Assembly (NCBI GenBank): GCA_938003985.1
Contig: CALKWZ010000069.1
Span: forward strand, 6,087-70,086
Direction: 5' to 3'
Length of the DNA: 64,000 nt
Origin: an uncultured Verrucomicrobiota bacterium
GTDB taxonomy: Bacteria; Verrucomicrobiota; Kiritimatiellia; CAIQIC01; Lenti-01
Positions 53,584 through 61,963 of this stretch are shown here, one piece after another (position 1 is the stretch's first letter; every line of letters starts with the position of its first letter). Both the position numbers and the translations under genes were made by a program. Under the pieces are notes generated by a model, which was given only the letters and a program-made list of their open reading frames with translations, was not told where the DNA came from and searched no databases.

Positions 53584-54198
53584 TTAATTGCATGTGGTTG
53601 TTGAAAGACTTGTAGTGTCCTGATACTGGCAGGTGCCCCCCAGACACTCGTTGAGCATGCAATTTGCAGCGGGTGTAGCTGCAATTACAGCTGCAATTGC
53701 TGCATAACAGGCGAAGCCCCCAGTGAAAACACCCGCCGTAAAACAGGCGGCTAATGTGCCAGCTGCCGCGCCACCAACGCCGAGAGCTGCAACAGCCCAA
53801 CACAAAAAGGTGTCCCATCCGGAGGGCGGAATTTGGGTGAATATGCGGGTCTGCGAGTACTCCATTACAATTGAAGCCGTGCATGTACTGCATGGATCGC
53901 TGCTGGGGATGCATGATGGAAGGCTGCGAGTTCTGGTTTGCGAATCGCATTCGCCGCAAGGGCCATCTCCATAAATCGGAGACCATAGGCTCCATGGTCC
54001 AGGTTGCCCAGAGCATTTATAGCCCTGCCATGGTATGCAATCCCCAGAGTACTTGTCATAGTCGTGGCAAGGCGGGCATGTATCCTGTGAGGCCATTACG
54101 GTGTTACTTTGAAACAGTGCGGCGGAAAGCGCAACTACTATGAATCGGGTCTTGAGAGAGCGTACTCGGGCAGTATGTGTAGATTTCATATGCTTCAT
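53584..54198 (-). CDS. Secreted Cys-rich protein with TSP1-like and bacteriocin-like regions (204 aa), low GC
   Basis: After a signal peptide ending near NTVMA the chain has 16 Cys. Residues about 65-110 (GPWSLWSPIYGDGPCGECDS then QTRTRSLPSC) look like a thrombospondin type 1 repeat: WxxWS, spaced Cys, then RTR. Residues about 125-195 are a Gly/Ala-rich hydrophobic stretch with paired Cys (AALGVGGAAAGTLAACFTAG), the make-up of class II or halocin-like bacteriocins. Both readings are inference. The start overlaps the stop of the single-HKD PLD gene by four bases. A second ATG three codons in is an alternative start. Confidence 0.55.
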   Translation of the reverse strand: MKHMKSTHTARVRSLKTRFIVVALSAALFQSNTVMASQDTCPPCHDYDKYSGDCIPWQGYKCSGQPGPWSLWSPIYGDGPCGECDSQTRTRSLPSCIPSSDPCSTCTASIVMEYSQTRIFTQIPPSGWDTFLCWAVAALGVGGAAAGTLAACFTAGVFTGGFACYAAIAAVIAATPAANCMLNECLGGTCQYQDTTSLSTTTCN

Positions 54199-54989
54199 TC
54201 TCCTGCTGTTGATGTCGTCGTGAGGGCGGACGCCATGATCTTTTCAAAATCTTTTTGCATTCGGGCGACGAAGGCGGGTTGGCGGATTTCGACGTTCATT
54301 TCGTCGCTTTGGAGGGTGCCGGCCATGGTGAGGTTGGCGCTGCCGAGCAGGGCGATCTGGTTGTCCACCAGGATCATCTTTTTGTGCAGGATTCGGTAGC
54401 CGCTCATGAACCGAACGCGGATGCCGGATTGTTCCAGCTCGCGGGCGAAATTGTAGGTGGCTTCGCGGACGCGGGCGCTGGTGCCGGAGCCGTATTCGCT
54501 GACGACGACCACGTCGAGGCCTTGCCGCGCCTTCTCGGCCAGCGCGGCGTAGAAATCCTTGATAGGGCTCGTGGAGCTGCCGGAAATGTAGTAGGCGCTG
54601 ACCCAGATGGAGGTTTGGGCGTTCTGTACGGCTTCGAGGATGGCCTGGCCGAAGGGGCGGGTGGGGAGAAGGCGGACAAAACTGGAATCCCCTTCCACAA
54701 GGCGCAGTGCGCTGCGAATGCCGAGCGCGCGGTCGGCCATGGCGGGATCGTCGTAGAAAACGGTTCGAACGGCGGCCTTGGGGATGTTCTGCATCGTAAC
54801 ACGGGGTGCGCCGTCCTGGAACACGTAGCCGCCGGTTTGCACCATGAGAACCCGGCCGGTAAGACTGGAGCCATCGCGGAGGGAAATTTCGTCGGCTCGG
54901 GAAGCGGCGGACAGAAGCAGGAGGAGCACGCCAAATATGGCTAAACTGGAGCCGGCACGACCTCGTGCCGGGAGTGGGAATCTCAACAT
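54195..54989 (-). CDS. Secreted phospholipase D-like protein with one HKD motif (264 aa)
   Basis: A hydrophobic leader (FGVLLLLLSAASRADEISLR) is followed by a small N-terminal domain and a PLD domain with one HKD motif (HKKMILVDNQIALLGSANLT), so it must dimerise to make an active site like Nuc. The start is uncertain: the frame opens further 5' through a dispersed repeat; the ATG at 54989 is chosen because it directly precedes the leader. Translationally coupled to the Cys-rich gene. Confidence 0.75.
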   Translation of the reverse strand: MLRFPLPARGRAGSSLAIFGVLLLLLSAASRADEISLRDGSSLTGRVLMVQTGGYVFQDGAPRVTMQNIPKAAVRTVFYDDPAMADRALGIRSALRLVEGDSSFVRLLPTRPFGQAILEAVQNAQTSIWVSAYYISGSSTSPIKDFYAALAEKARQGLDVVVVSEYGSGTSARVREATYNFARELEQSGIRVRFMSGYRILHKKMILVDNQIALLGSANLTMAGTLQSDEMNVEIRQPAFVARMQKDFEKIMASALTTTSTAGE

Positions 54990-55090
54990 CCAATTTCCAA
55001 CGTCCAACATCCAATGACCAAGGGGACGGCCGAACAGCCCGGACGACACGGCGGTCGTCCCTCCAGAACAGCCCGGCGGTCTCGGCGAGA
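54960..55090. repeat. Dispersed intergenic repeat cluster between the two PLD genes
   Basis: GCACGACCTCGTGCC (54956-54970) is a palindrome. It is followed by CCAACGTCCAACATCCAATG-type tracts and by GGACGACACGGCGGTCGTCC with a nearby AACAGCCCGG duplicated. These are non-coding, although the PLD frame reads through part of them. Confidence 0.6.
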
Positions 55091-55126
55091 CGGCCCTATC
55101 ATGACGAGCCTGTGCCACGGCGGTAT

Positions 55127-57043
55127 TCACGGGGTGGCCTCCGTTTCCGCGCCGAAAGATTCGAGAAACTGGTATTTATCCGAAGCGTCCATGTTCTTGG
55201 CATGGCGGATGAGGGTGAGTTCCCGTTCCCAAGCCTCGCGGCTGGACATGTCGCTGACGGCGGGGCGGCTGAAGAAGTAGTCGGCCAGCCACTTCTGCTG
55301 TTGCGGGTAAACGACGAGGGCGCTGGATTCGTAGACCCGGGAGCCATCCAAGGCGCCTTCCGACCAGTTGTGCGAACCGACGAGGACCTTGCACAGGTCC
55401 ACCGAGACGAATTTCTCGTGCATCGGCAGGGTGGGGAGGCTCAGGCGGACGTCGATGCCCTTGGCGCGCAGTCGTTCGGCCCAGCGGGAGTGGGCTTCGT
55501 ATAGGGCGTCTTGCGGCGAAACCGGCACATGGAGCAAGAGGCCAACGTATACGCCCCGGGTGGCAGCCTTCACCAATTCGGAAACGATTTGACCCTGGAA
55601 GCCCGCCGCGGCTTTCTCTCCGGGTTCGGCGACCTTGTACATGGCGATCAGGATGGTTTGGCGGGCATTGCGGATCAGGTCGAGCAGCACGGGGGCGTAG
55701 GCTTCGTCCGGCAGGTAGGCGGTCCAGGCGTTGGTTTCCAACGGCGGGAAATCCACATGCTCCACCAGATGATCCCAATCGGTGCGGGGGGCCGTGGGCG
55801 GCAGGCCGACCGGCCATTTTCCAACGGACGCCGCATTGGTCGCAACGGGTGCCGCTTGCGCCTGAAGCGGGACGAACGGCTGGCAGACCTTGGCGAATTC
55901 ATCCATCCACTTGGCGTACCATGCGGCCAGTTCGGGAGAGTCGAAACAGAGCATATCTTCCACGTTCAAGGACATGGCGCCCTTGGTCCAGTTGGCGGAA
56001 CCCGTCCAGAAGAAGCGACCATCGACGACGCAAGTTTTCATGTGCAGGTTTTCGCGATCCGAACCGAACGTGCGGATTTCGACGCCGGCGGTCGCCAGGT
56101 TTTGCAGGACTTCCAGATTGCCCGAGCCCAACATGCCGACGTCGGCCAGGATGCGGATGGCGCAGCCTCCGGCTTGGGCACGTTCGGTCAATGCGGACAC
56201 GATGCGGTCTTCGTTCAAGAGGAAGATGGCGACGTCGATGCGGCTAGTGGCGGAGCGGATTTGCGCGGCCAAGCGGTCGAACGGTTCGGGATCGGGCAGA
56301 AAAAAACTCTCGGGAGCCGGCACCGTAAATCTTCGGATTCCGGGCGCATTCACCCGGCCGGGAGGCGTGCGGACGACCGGCGGTTTGGGCAATGGGAAGG
56401 TCAGGCGCGCGGGCTTCGCGCCGGAGCCATGGACTTCGGAGGCCATGTCGGAGGCCGTCAACTCATCCATTTTGGCCAAATAGACCGCAGCCAGCGCGGG
56501 CGAGGCGATTTTGAGGGTGTCCTCGAAATTCAGGTCGAACGCCTGCTGGGTCCAGTTGGCGGTGCCCGCGATGACGGTTTCCCCGTCTATCACGAGGTTT
56601 TTCATGTGCATCTTGCCGGATTTAGGCGGTTCGATCAGGTAGAGTTGCACTCCGTGGCGAGTCAGCTTGTCCAAGGTAGGTTGTTGGGCGGCCTCGCCCA
56701 TGGTGACGTCCGTCAGCAGGCGCACGCGGATGCCTTTGGCCGGCAACACGCACAGCGCGTCGATCAAATCGGGGTGGGTGACGTAGAACTGGGCAAGGTC
56801 CACGCGACCGGTGGCGGCGCGCAATTCGTTCAGGACCAGATTGAGCGCCTCGCCGCGCGGGGAAAACGCAATCGTCACTTCATCGGCGCTGGCGGAGAAC
56901 GGTTTTGCCAGCAGAAACAGGATAACCGTCAGATGCTTGGCATCAGCAGGAAATCGCCAGCGCCGAAGCTTCTGGCGTCTGGCGTCTGGCGTCTGGCGTC
57001 TGGCGTCTGGCGTCTGGCGTCTGAAATTCACGCCATGCATCAT
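55127..57043 (-). CDS. Secreted phospholipase D-like protein with three HKD motifs (638 aa)
   Basis: Three PLD domains in one chain carry HMKNLVIDG-(x)-AGTANWT (about residue 147), HMKTCVVDGRFFWTGSANWT (about 335) and HEKFVSVDLCKVLVGSHNWS (about 541). Typical PLD proteins have one or two. A hydrophobic leader (LTVILFLLAKPFSASADE) begins near residue 38, after a stretch encoded by a heptanucleotide repeat (RRQTPDA repeated). Secreted PLD proteins act on phospholipids or on DNA. The neighbouring one-HKD gene downstream suggests a joint role. The start at 57043 is the only ATG before the leader apart from the next codon. Confidence 0.8.
   Translation of the reverse strand: MMHGVNFRRQTPDARRQTPDARRQKLRRWRFPADAKHLTVILFLLAKPFSASADEVTIAFSPRGEALNLVLNELRAATGRVDLAQFYVTHPDLIDALCVLPAKGIRVRLLTDVTMGEAAQQPTLDKLTRHGVQLYLIEPPKSGKMHMKNLVIDGETVIAGTANWTQQAFDLNFEDTLKIASPALAAVYLAKMDELTASDMASEVHGSGAKPARLTFPLPKPPVVRTPPGRVNAPGIRRFTVPAPESFFLPDPEPFDRLAAQIRSATSRIDVAIFLLNEDRIVSALTERAQAGGCAIRILADVGMLGSGNLEVLQNLATAGVEIRTFGSDRENLHMKTCVVDGRFFWTGSANWTKGAMSLNVEDMLCFDSPELAAWYAKWMDEFAKVCQPFVPLQAQAAPVATNAASVGKWPVGLPPTAPRTDWDHLVEHVDFPPLETNAWTAYLPDEAYAPVLLDLIRNARQTILIAMYKVAEPGEKAAAGFQGQIVSELVKAATRGVYVGLLLHVPVSPQDALYEAHSRWAERLRAKGIDVRLSLPTLPMHEKFVSVDLCKVLVGSHNWSEGALDGSRVYESSALVVYPQQQKWLADYFFSRPAVSDMSSREAWERELTLIRHAKNMDASDKYQFLESFGAETEATP
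56971..57022. repeat. Heptanucleotide tandem repeat (7 x TCTGGCG) inside the start of the triple-HKD gene
   Basis: Seven exact copies of TCTGGCG plus TCT lie between the putative start codon and the signal peptide. Seven is not a multiple of three, so gain or loss of one unit would change the frame. Confidence 0.9.
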
Positions 57044-57117
57044 GTATAGACTTGGTTGAAAATCAAGCCGGGAATGGCGGCAAACGATAATTTAACATTT
57101 GCCGGGATGGCTGTTCA

Positions 57118-57197
57118 CTTGATCATTGGATATTGAACATTGGTTATTGGATATTCGGATCGAGAGCCGTAGGTCCTCAATATCCAATATCCAAAGC
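57118..57197. repeat. Dispersed AT-rich intergenic repeat
   Basis: ATTGGATATTGAACATTGG and GGTTATTGGATATTCGG face CAATATCCAATATCC, an inverted arrangement of the common TTGGATATT-type intergenic repeat. It lies 3' of the GH10-like gene. Confidence 0.6.
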
Positions 57198-59594
57198 TCA
57201 AGGCACGGGCCGGGTGATGCCTTGGCGGAGGGCGGGGAGGGTTTCGTCGCGGAGGGTGCCGGTGAGGTCGAAGAGCAGGAAGCCCGGGCAGCCGGCCTGG
57301 CGCAGCAGCGCGATCTGGCGCGCGACCTGCGCGGGATCGAGGCGCGATTCGTCGGCCGTGACGCCGATGCCGGGGAAGATGCGGCCGGCGGCGCCCGGAT
57401 AGGAAACCTGCGTGCGCACGAGGCGGGCGAATTCGGCGGACGACTCGGTATAGTTCATCGGCGTCAGGAAATCGACGGTGCCGGCGCGCAGCCAGTCGGG
57501 CCAGTATTGCGCGATGTTGCCGCCGTCGGGCGCGGCGATGCCGAAGACCGCGGCGGAGAGTTTCGCGTTGGGATTCGCGCGGCGCAGCGTGGCGCGGATA
57601 TCGGCCACGAGCCGGGTGACGTCGGCCGTGCGCCATTTGCGGAATTCGGCGTTGCGCTTGCCGCCGGCGAGGACGTCGGCCGGCCAGCGCTTGCACTTCT
57701 TGCGGGTGTCGGCCTCGAAGCGCGCGCGGGTGGACGCGGAATAGCAGCTCAGCGAGTCGGGCAGCCGGATGTAGTCGAGATGGATGCCGTCGATGCCCGG
57801 ATAGTTGCGCGCGATTTCCTCGACGACGGCCAGCAGCAGCGCGCGGTTGGCGTTGTGGTGGGGGCTCAGCCAAGGGCGCGTGGTGCCGGCATCGGAGACC
57901 TGCAGGCGGCCTTCCTTCTTCATGCGCTCGACGAATTCGGGCGGCGCGCCGTCGAGTTTGTTCAGCACCATCCAGACGTGGTACTGGAGGCCCTTGGCCT
58001 TGGCGGCGGCGAGGCCGGCGGCGATCTGGTCGCCGTAGAGGCGCAGGGTGTGGGAAGCGGGCAGGAATTTGGAGGGATAGTGCGCGCAGCCGCCCCAGAC
58101 GACGTTGGGGAAGATGGCGGTGACGCCGTGGGCGGCGAGGAAATTCGCGGTGAAATTCCAGTCGCCGGGAATGAACCCGGTGCCGTCGTGGTCCCAGACG
58201 CCGACGAATTCGCCGGGGCGCGGCGGCTGGACGGCGGCGTCGGCGCGCAACAGGAGCTGGCGCTGCCGCCGGGCCAGCAGCAGGGCCTTCTGGGACTGGC
58301 CGCCGGCGAGGGCGGTATGGACCTGCGCGGAGAGCACGGCGGCCTGGTCGAGCAGCGCGCGGACCTCGGCGGGCCGCGCGGCGAGGGGCAACTGGCGGGC
58401 GATGCCCGCGAGGGCGCTGGCGATGCCGGCGTAGTCGTTGATGCGGCCGGCGTCCTGCATGGCGCGGACGGCGGCGGGCGTCCAGAGCGCGGGATCGAGC
58501 CGCGCGCACAGCGCGACGAGCAGGTCTTTCTTCGAGGGCAGGTCGTCGCCCTGCAGGATATGCGCCATCCAGAAGCCGCGCGGCGAGGCGACGAGCGCGG
58601 GTTCGGGCTGGCGGACGTCGCGGGCGTCGTGCCAGGTCGCGACGACCTGCGCGCCGGGGCCGGCGGGGAACGCGGGCATGAGGCTGGTGGAATCCTGCCA
58701 GATGCGCGGCGGGACCAGGCCGCCCATGGGATCGGCGAACACGATGGACCGCCAGCGGCCGGGGCGGTCGCCTTTGACGTAGGGTCCGAGCCGGAAGCCC
58801 AGCGCGGAAGCCAGCGCGGGCGACGAGCCGTAGAACACGCCCAGCTTGCCGCCGCGCGCGACGAAATCGGTCAGCGCCTTGAGCTGGGCGGGCGTGGGGT
58901 TGGGATTGTAAGGCAACAGCGCCACGCGGGCGTCTTTCAGCGCGCCCTTGGGCAGGTCGTCGTCGGTGACGAGCGCGTGGCCGAGGCCGGCTTCGATCAG
59001 CAGGCCGCTGACGCGCGCGGCGGTTTTGTCGGCGACGGCGCGCGCGCCGGCGTCGGGGCACGACGTCGTGCCGCGCACGACGACGAGCGCCGAGCCTTCG
59101 ACGGTGGCGAGGCGGCGGAAGACGAGCGCGGTATCCACCGGGTTGGCGCCTTTCCACGGCGAGAGACGGATGCCGTCGATGCGGCTCCAGCCGGCGGGCT
59201 GGCCCTCGGTCGTGAAGTCGCTCTTGTTGAAAACGAGGGTATGGAGCGCGGGGCCGCCGAGGGGCTTGTTGGCGACGTACCAGCCCGCGCCGCTCTTGAA
59301 GTAGAGCCCCAGCGCGCGCACGGCGTCGGGGGCGGGACAGGCGACGTCGAGCTCGAAGGCGACGGCGGCGGAGAGGTCGAAGTTGACCGCCTTGTCCCAC
59401 GCGGCGCGGTCGACGTCCTGCGCAAACGGCGCGGGGAAGGCCAAGCCGTCGGCGGTGGCGACGACGGCGGGGGATTTCAGGTAGGGCTGCCATGCGGCGG
59501 CCGTGCCGGGAGCGAAATTCTCGACCGCGCGCGCGGCGGAAACCGCATGAGGCGCAGCGAGCAGCCCCCCGAGAATGGCGATAATTACTAGAAT
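57198..59594 (-). CDS. Secreted family 10-like glycosyl hydrolase (GHL10, DUF187-like), about 798 aa
   Basis: The C-terminal half (from about residue 420) is a GHL10-type barrel: VGVWDHDGTGFIPGDWNFTA, AKAKGLQYHVWMVLNKLDGA, YPGIDGIHLDYIRLPDSLSC and DFLTPMNYTESSAEFARLVR with the conserved Asp in GIHLDYIR. The N-terminal half has beta-sandwich and flavodoxin-like or trimming regions (DARVALLPYNPNPTPAQLKA). A signal-like leader (ILVIIAILGGLLAAPHAVSA) begins the frame. There is no ATG, GTG or TTG near it: the nearest plausible start is ATT at 59594 with AGGGG ten bases upstream, so the start is uncertain. Substrate unknown. Confidence 0.75.
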   Translation of the reverse strand: MLVIIAILGGLLAAPHAVSAARAVENFAPGTAAAWQPYLKSPAVVATADGLAFPAPFAQDVDRAAWDKAVNFDLSAAVAFELDVACPAPDAVRALGLYFKSGAGWYVANKPLGGPALHTLVFNKSDFTTEGQPAGWSRIDGIRLSPWKGANPVDTALVFRRLATVEGSALVVVRGTTSCPDAGARAVADKTAARVSGLLIEAGLGHALVTDDDLPKGALKDARVALLPYNPNPTPAQLKALTDFVARGGKLGVFYGSSPALASALGFRLGPYVKGDRPGRWRSIVFADPMGGLVPPRIWQDSTSLMPAFPAGPGAQVVATWHDARDVRQPEPALVASPRGFWMAHILQGDDLPSKKDLLVALCARLDPALWTPAAVRAMQDAGRINDYAGIASALAGIARQLPLAARPAEVRALLDQAAVLSAQVHTALAGGQSQKALLLARRQRQLLLRADAAVQPPRPGEFVGVWDHDGTGFIPGDWNFTANFLAAHGVTAIFPNVVWGGCAHYPSKFLPASHTLRLYGDQIAAGLAAAKAKGLQYHVWMVLNKLDGAPPEFVERMKKEGRLQVSDAGTTRPWLSPHHNANRALLLAVVEEIARNYPGIDGIHLDYIRLPDSLSCYSASTRARFEADTRKKCKRWPADVLAGGKRNAEFRKWRTADVTRLVADIRATLRRANPNAKLSAAVFGIAAPDGGNIAQYWPDWLRAGTVDFLTPMNYTESSAEFARLVRTQVSYPGAAGRIFPGIGVTADESRLDPAQVARQIALLRQAGCPGFLLFDLTGTLRDETLPALRQGITRPVP

Positions 59595-59627
59595 ACGGGA
59601 CTGACCCCTAATGGAATTCGACCCCCA

Positions 59628-59712
59628 CGACCTTGCGTCGTGGGTGAAGGAGGTCGGTCCGGCGAAAGCCGGGACCTGGTTCACCCACGGGACAAGCCCG
59701 TGGGGGTCCCGA
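59628..59712. repeat. Palindromic CCCACG-type repeats
   Basis: CCCCCACGACCTTGCGTCGT (59630-59649) and CCCACGGGACAAGCCCGTGG (59690-59709) are hairpins like those at 51383-51535, joined by GGTCCGGCGAAAGCCGGGAC, itself a hairpin. Confidence 0.7.
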
Positions 59713-59719
59713 GCGCGGA

Positions 59720-59769
59720 TTTTACGTAGAACGTAAAAACTTTCGCGGAGTTTTACGTAGAACGTAAAA
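59720..59769. repeat. Dimeric 31-bp-spaced palindromic repeat, copy 2
   Basis: TTTTACGTAGAACGTAAAA occurs at 59720 and 59751. Same units and spacing as 17843-17890 in opposite orientation. It lies 40 bases after the epimerase stop. Confidence 0.85.
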
Positions 59770-59808
59770 ACTTTGGAACGAAGGCGCATGCCGCGGTTCT
59801 CCGCGCGG

Positions 59809-60750
59809 CTAGACGTTGGCGTGCTGGTTGCGGCGGACGACCTGGTAGCCCTTGACGAGCTCGGCGATGGCGCGCTGGATGGAAACCTGGGGCTGGTAGC
59901 CGGTGGCTTCGATCTTGGCGTTGCTGACGACGTAGTTGCGCTGGTCGGGGTCCTTGCCGATCGGGGCTTCCATGACGGTGAAATCGGGGATCTGCTTCTG
60001 GATCTCCTGGCAGAGTTCCATCTTGGAGAGGTTGGCGTCGGAGAGGCCGACGTTGTAGGGCTGGCCCTGCATTTGGTCGAAGTTGTCCAGCGCGTGGCAG
60101 AAGGCGCGGGCGACGTCGCGGACGTGGATGTAGTTGCGCTTGAAGTGGGCTTCGAAGAGGACGACGAAGCGGTCGACGACGGCGCGGTAGGTGAAGTCGT
60201 TGACGAGCAGGTCGAGGCGCATGCGCGGGCTGACACCGCAGACGGTGGCGAGGCGCAGGGAGACCGCGCCGGCGGCGAGCAGGGCCTGTTCGAGTTCGAC
60301 CTTGAGCACGCCGTAGAGCGAGATGGGGTTCATCGGCGTTTCTTCGGTGCAGAAGACGCCGGCCTGGCCGACGCCGTAGCCGGAGTTGGTGGTGGGGGAG
60401 ATGAAGCGCTGGGCCTTCGAGGCGTTCTTGAGCAGCATGAGGATGGCGTCGAGGTTGATGGAACGGGCCTCGATGGGCTTCTGGGCGCAGAGAGGCGCGC
60501 CGACGAGGCAGGCCAGCGGCATGACCACGTCGGTCTTTTTCAGCAGCGGCAGCATGAGGCGTTCGTCGCGGACGTCGCCGCGGACGACCGTGAAATTCTC
60601 GTAGGCGCAGCAGTCGAGGAGGGAGGTCTGGCCGTACAGGAAGTTGTCGACGGCGGTGACGGCGCAGCCGCGGGCGAGCAGGGTGGGCACGAGGATGGAA
60701 CCGAGGTAGCCGGCGCCGCCGGTGACGAGGACGTGGGGGGTGCTGTTCAT
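59809..60750 (-). CDS. NAD-dependent sugar epimerase/dehydratase (313 aa)
   Basis: Extended SDR: the Rossmann motif VLVTGGAGYLGSILVP, the acid after strand 3 (RGDVRDERLM), PLACLVGAPLCAQKP and the active-site YGVLK with a Ser/Thr at SPTTNSGYG. The C-terminal KRNYIHVRDVARAFCHALDN fits sugar-nucleotide epimerases. It probably makes a surface-polysaccharide sugar precursor. Confidence 0.9.
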   Translation of the reverse strand: MNSTPHVLVTGGAGYLGSILVPTLLARGCAVTAVDNFLYGQTSLLDCCAYENFTVVRGDVRDERLMLPLLKKTDVVMPLACLVGAPLCAQKPIEARSINLDAILMLLKNASKAQRFISPTTNSGYGVGQAGVFCTEETPMNPISLYGVLKVELEQALLAAGAVSLRLATVCGVSPRMRLDLLVNDFTYRAVVDRFVVLFEAHFKRNYIHVRDVARAFCHALDNFDQMQGQPYNVGLSDANLSKMELCQEIQKQIPDFTVMEAPIGKDPDQRNYVVSNAKIEATGYQPQVSIQRAIAELVKGYQVVRRNQHANV

Positions 60751-60785
60751 GATGGGCGCACCCTAGCCGATTGGGCGGGGAACGT

Positions 60786-61886
60786 TCAATCCCGAAGAAC
60801 GTCGTACCCCTTCTCCGGCAGCAGCGTTGTCCAGGCCAGCCAGAAGCAGGCGCAGACGGGGCCGAAGGGCAGATAGCCGGCATAGCCGACGGCGGGCAGG
60901 GCGAAGAGGCGAAAGCGGTCGACGTAGGGCACGGCGTAGGCCCAGCGCGGGGAACTGAACGCGTTCCACAGCTCCCAGAAGAAGCCGCAGACCAGCGCGG
61001 CGAGGGCGAGGGACAGAACGGGCGTCCAGTCGCCGGCGCGGACGGAATCGAACGGCGATTCCACGCGCGCGAGGCCGAGAGCGCCGGCAAGGAGGGCGAG
61101 CGGCGCGAGCCAGACGGCGAAAAAGAGCGGATCGGGAAAAAGCGGAATGAGCGGCAGCAGCGCGGCGCCGAGGACGAAAAACGTCGCGGCGGCGCGGGGC
61201 CAGCGCAGGCGCGGGCCGCTGGACCAGCGGCGGCGCAGGGCGGGGAAGGTCATGAGCAGTTCGCGAATTTCGAAAATGGCGGGAATGACGGTGGAAAAAC
61301 ACAGCGAGGAGTAGACCAGGTAATGGCCGGGGCCGAAATCCAGCCGGTCGGGATACCACCAGTTGCGGACGAAGCGGTTGAGGAATTCGAAATACCACCA
61401 CGAGAGGGCGGAGAGGGGGAACATGAGCCCAAATTCCCGGCGGCGGTTTGCGAAGAGCGATCGCCCCGCGCGGCGGTAGACGAGGCCGTCGAGGAAGAAA
61501 ATGAACCCGATCCAAAGCGGGAAGAAGGTGTGTTGCTCCGCGGGGCCGGGCAGATCGAGGCGGCTCCAGGCGAGAAACCAGGAGCCGAGGAGGACGACGA
61601 GGCCGAGGCGGCCGTGGCGAGGGAAGCCGGCGCGGACCGGAGTGAAGGCGACGGGCGGCCGTGGAAATCCGAACCGGCGTGGAAAGAACAGGAGGCCGGC
61701 GGCGAGCAGGCCAAGCGCCGCGAAAACGGCGAAGACGGGCCCGGAAAACGGCGCGTGCGCGGGGGGGCTGGCCACCAGCGGCGGAAACGAGAAAAAGCCT
61801 TCCGCAAATCCGCGGCCTGCGCCGCCGACCAGCGGCAAAACGGCGAGGAGCACCAACGCCGACAGGATGGGGCCGCGCTTGCTCAC
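60786..61886 (-). CDS. Polytopic membrane protein of unknown function (366 aa)
   Basis: About nine hydrophobic segments, with conserved-looking aromatic blocks SALSWWYFEFLNRFVRNWWY and FFWELWNAFSSPRWAYAVPY. I do not recognise the family. It lies 35 bases upstream of the epimerase gene on the same strand and may be in one operon. Composition is normal for the window. Confidence 0.65.
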   Translation of the reverse strand: MSKRGPILSALVLLAVLPLVGGAGRGFAEGFFSFPPLVASPPAHAPFSGPVFAVFAALGLLAAGLLFFPRRFGFPRPPVAFTPVRAGFPRHGRLGLVVLLGSWFLAWSRLDLPGPAEQHTFFPLWIGFIFFLDGLVYRRAGRSLFANRRREFGLMFPLSALSWWYFEFLNRFVRNWWYPDRLDFGPGHYLVYSSLCFSTVIPAIFEIRELLMTFPALRRRWSSGPRLRWPRAAATFFVLGAALLPLIPLFPDPLFFAVWLAPLALLAGALGLARVESPFDSVRAGDWTPVLSLALAALVCGFFWELWNAFSSPRWAYAVPYVDRFRLFALPAVGYAGYLPFGPVCACFWLAWTTLLPEKGYDVLRD

Positions 61887-61920
61887 CCTTCCAACCTACC
61901 ACGTGGCCGGAAACGCGAAA

Positions 61921-61945
61921 GGCCCCGCGGCGGAACCGCGGGGCC
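61921..61945 (-). terminator. Terminator-like hairpin after the acyl-CoA ligase gene
   Basis: GGCCCCGCGG-cggaa-CCGCGGGGCC pairs perfectly over 10 bp. The minus strand continues TTTCGCGTTT, a weak T-tract. Confidence 0.7.
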
Positions 61946-61963
61946 GGCGGAAACGGGCGCGCT

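Noticed and set aside
52440..54220. Low-GC segment as a prophage or integrative element
   Set aside because: No integrase, phage structural gene, tRNA or attachment repeat is visible.
56971..57022. Tandem repeats as a possible CRISPR array
   Set aside because: Seven-base units without spacers; no CRISPR repeats or cas genes are present.
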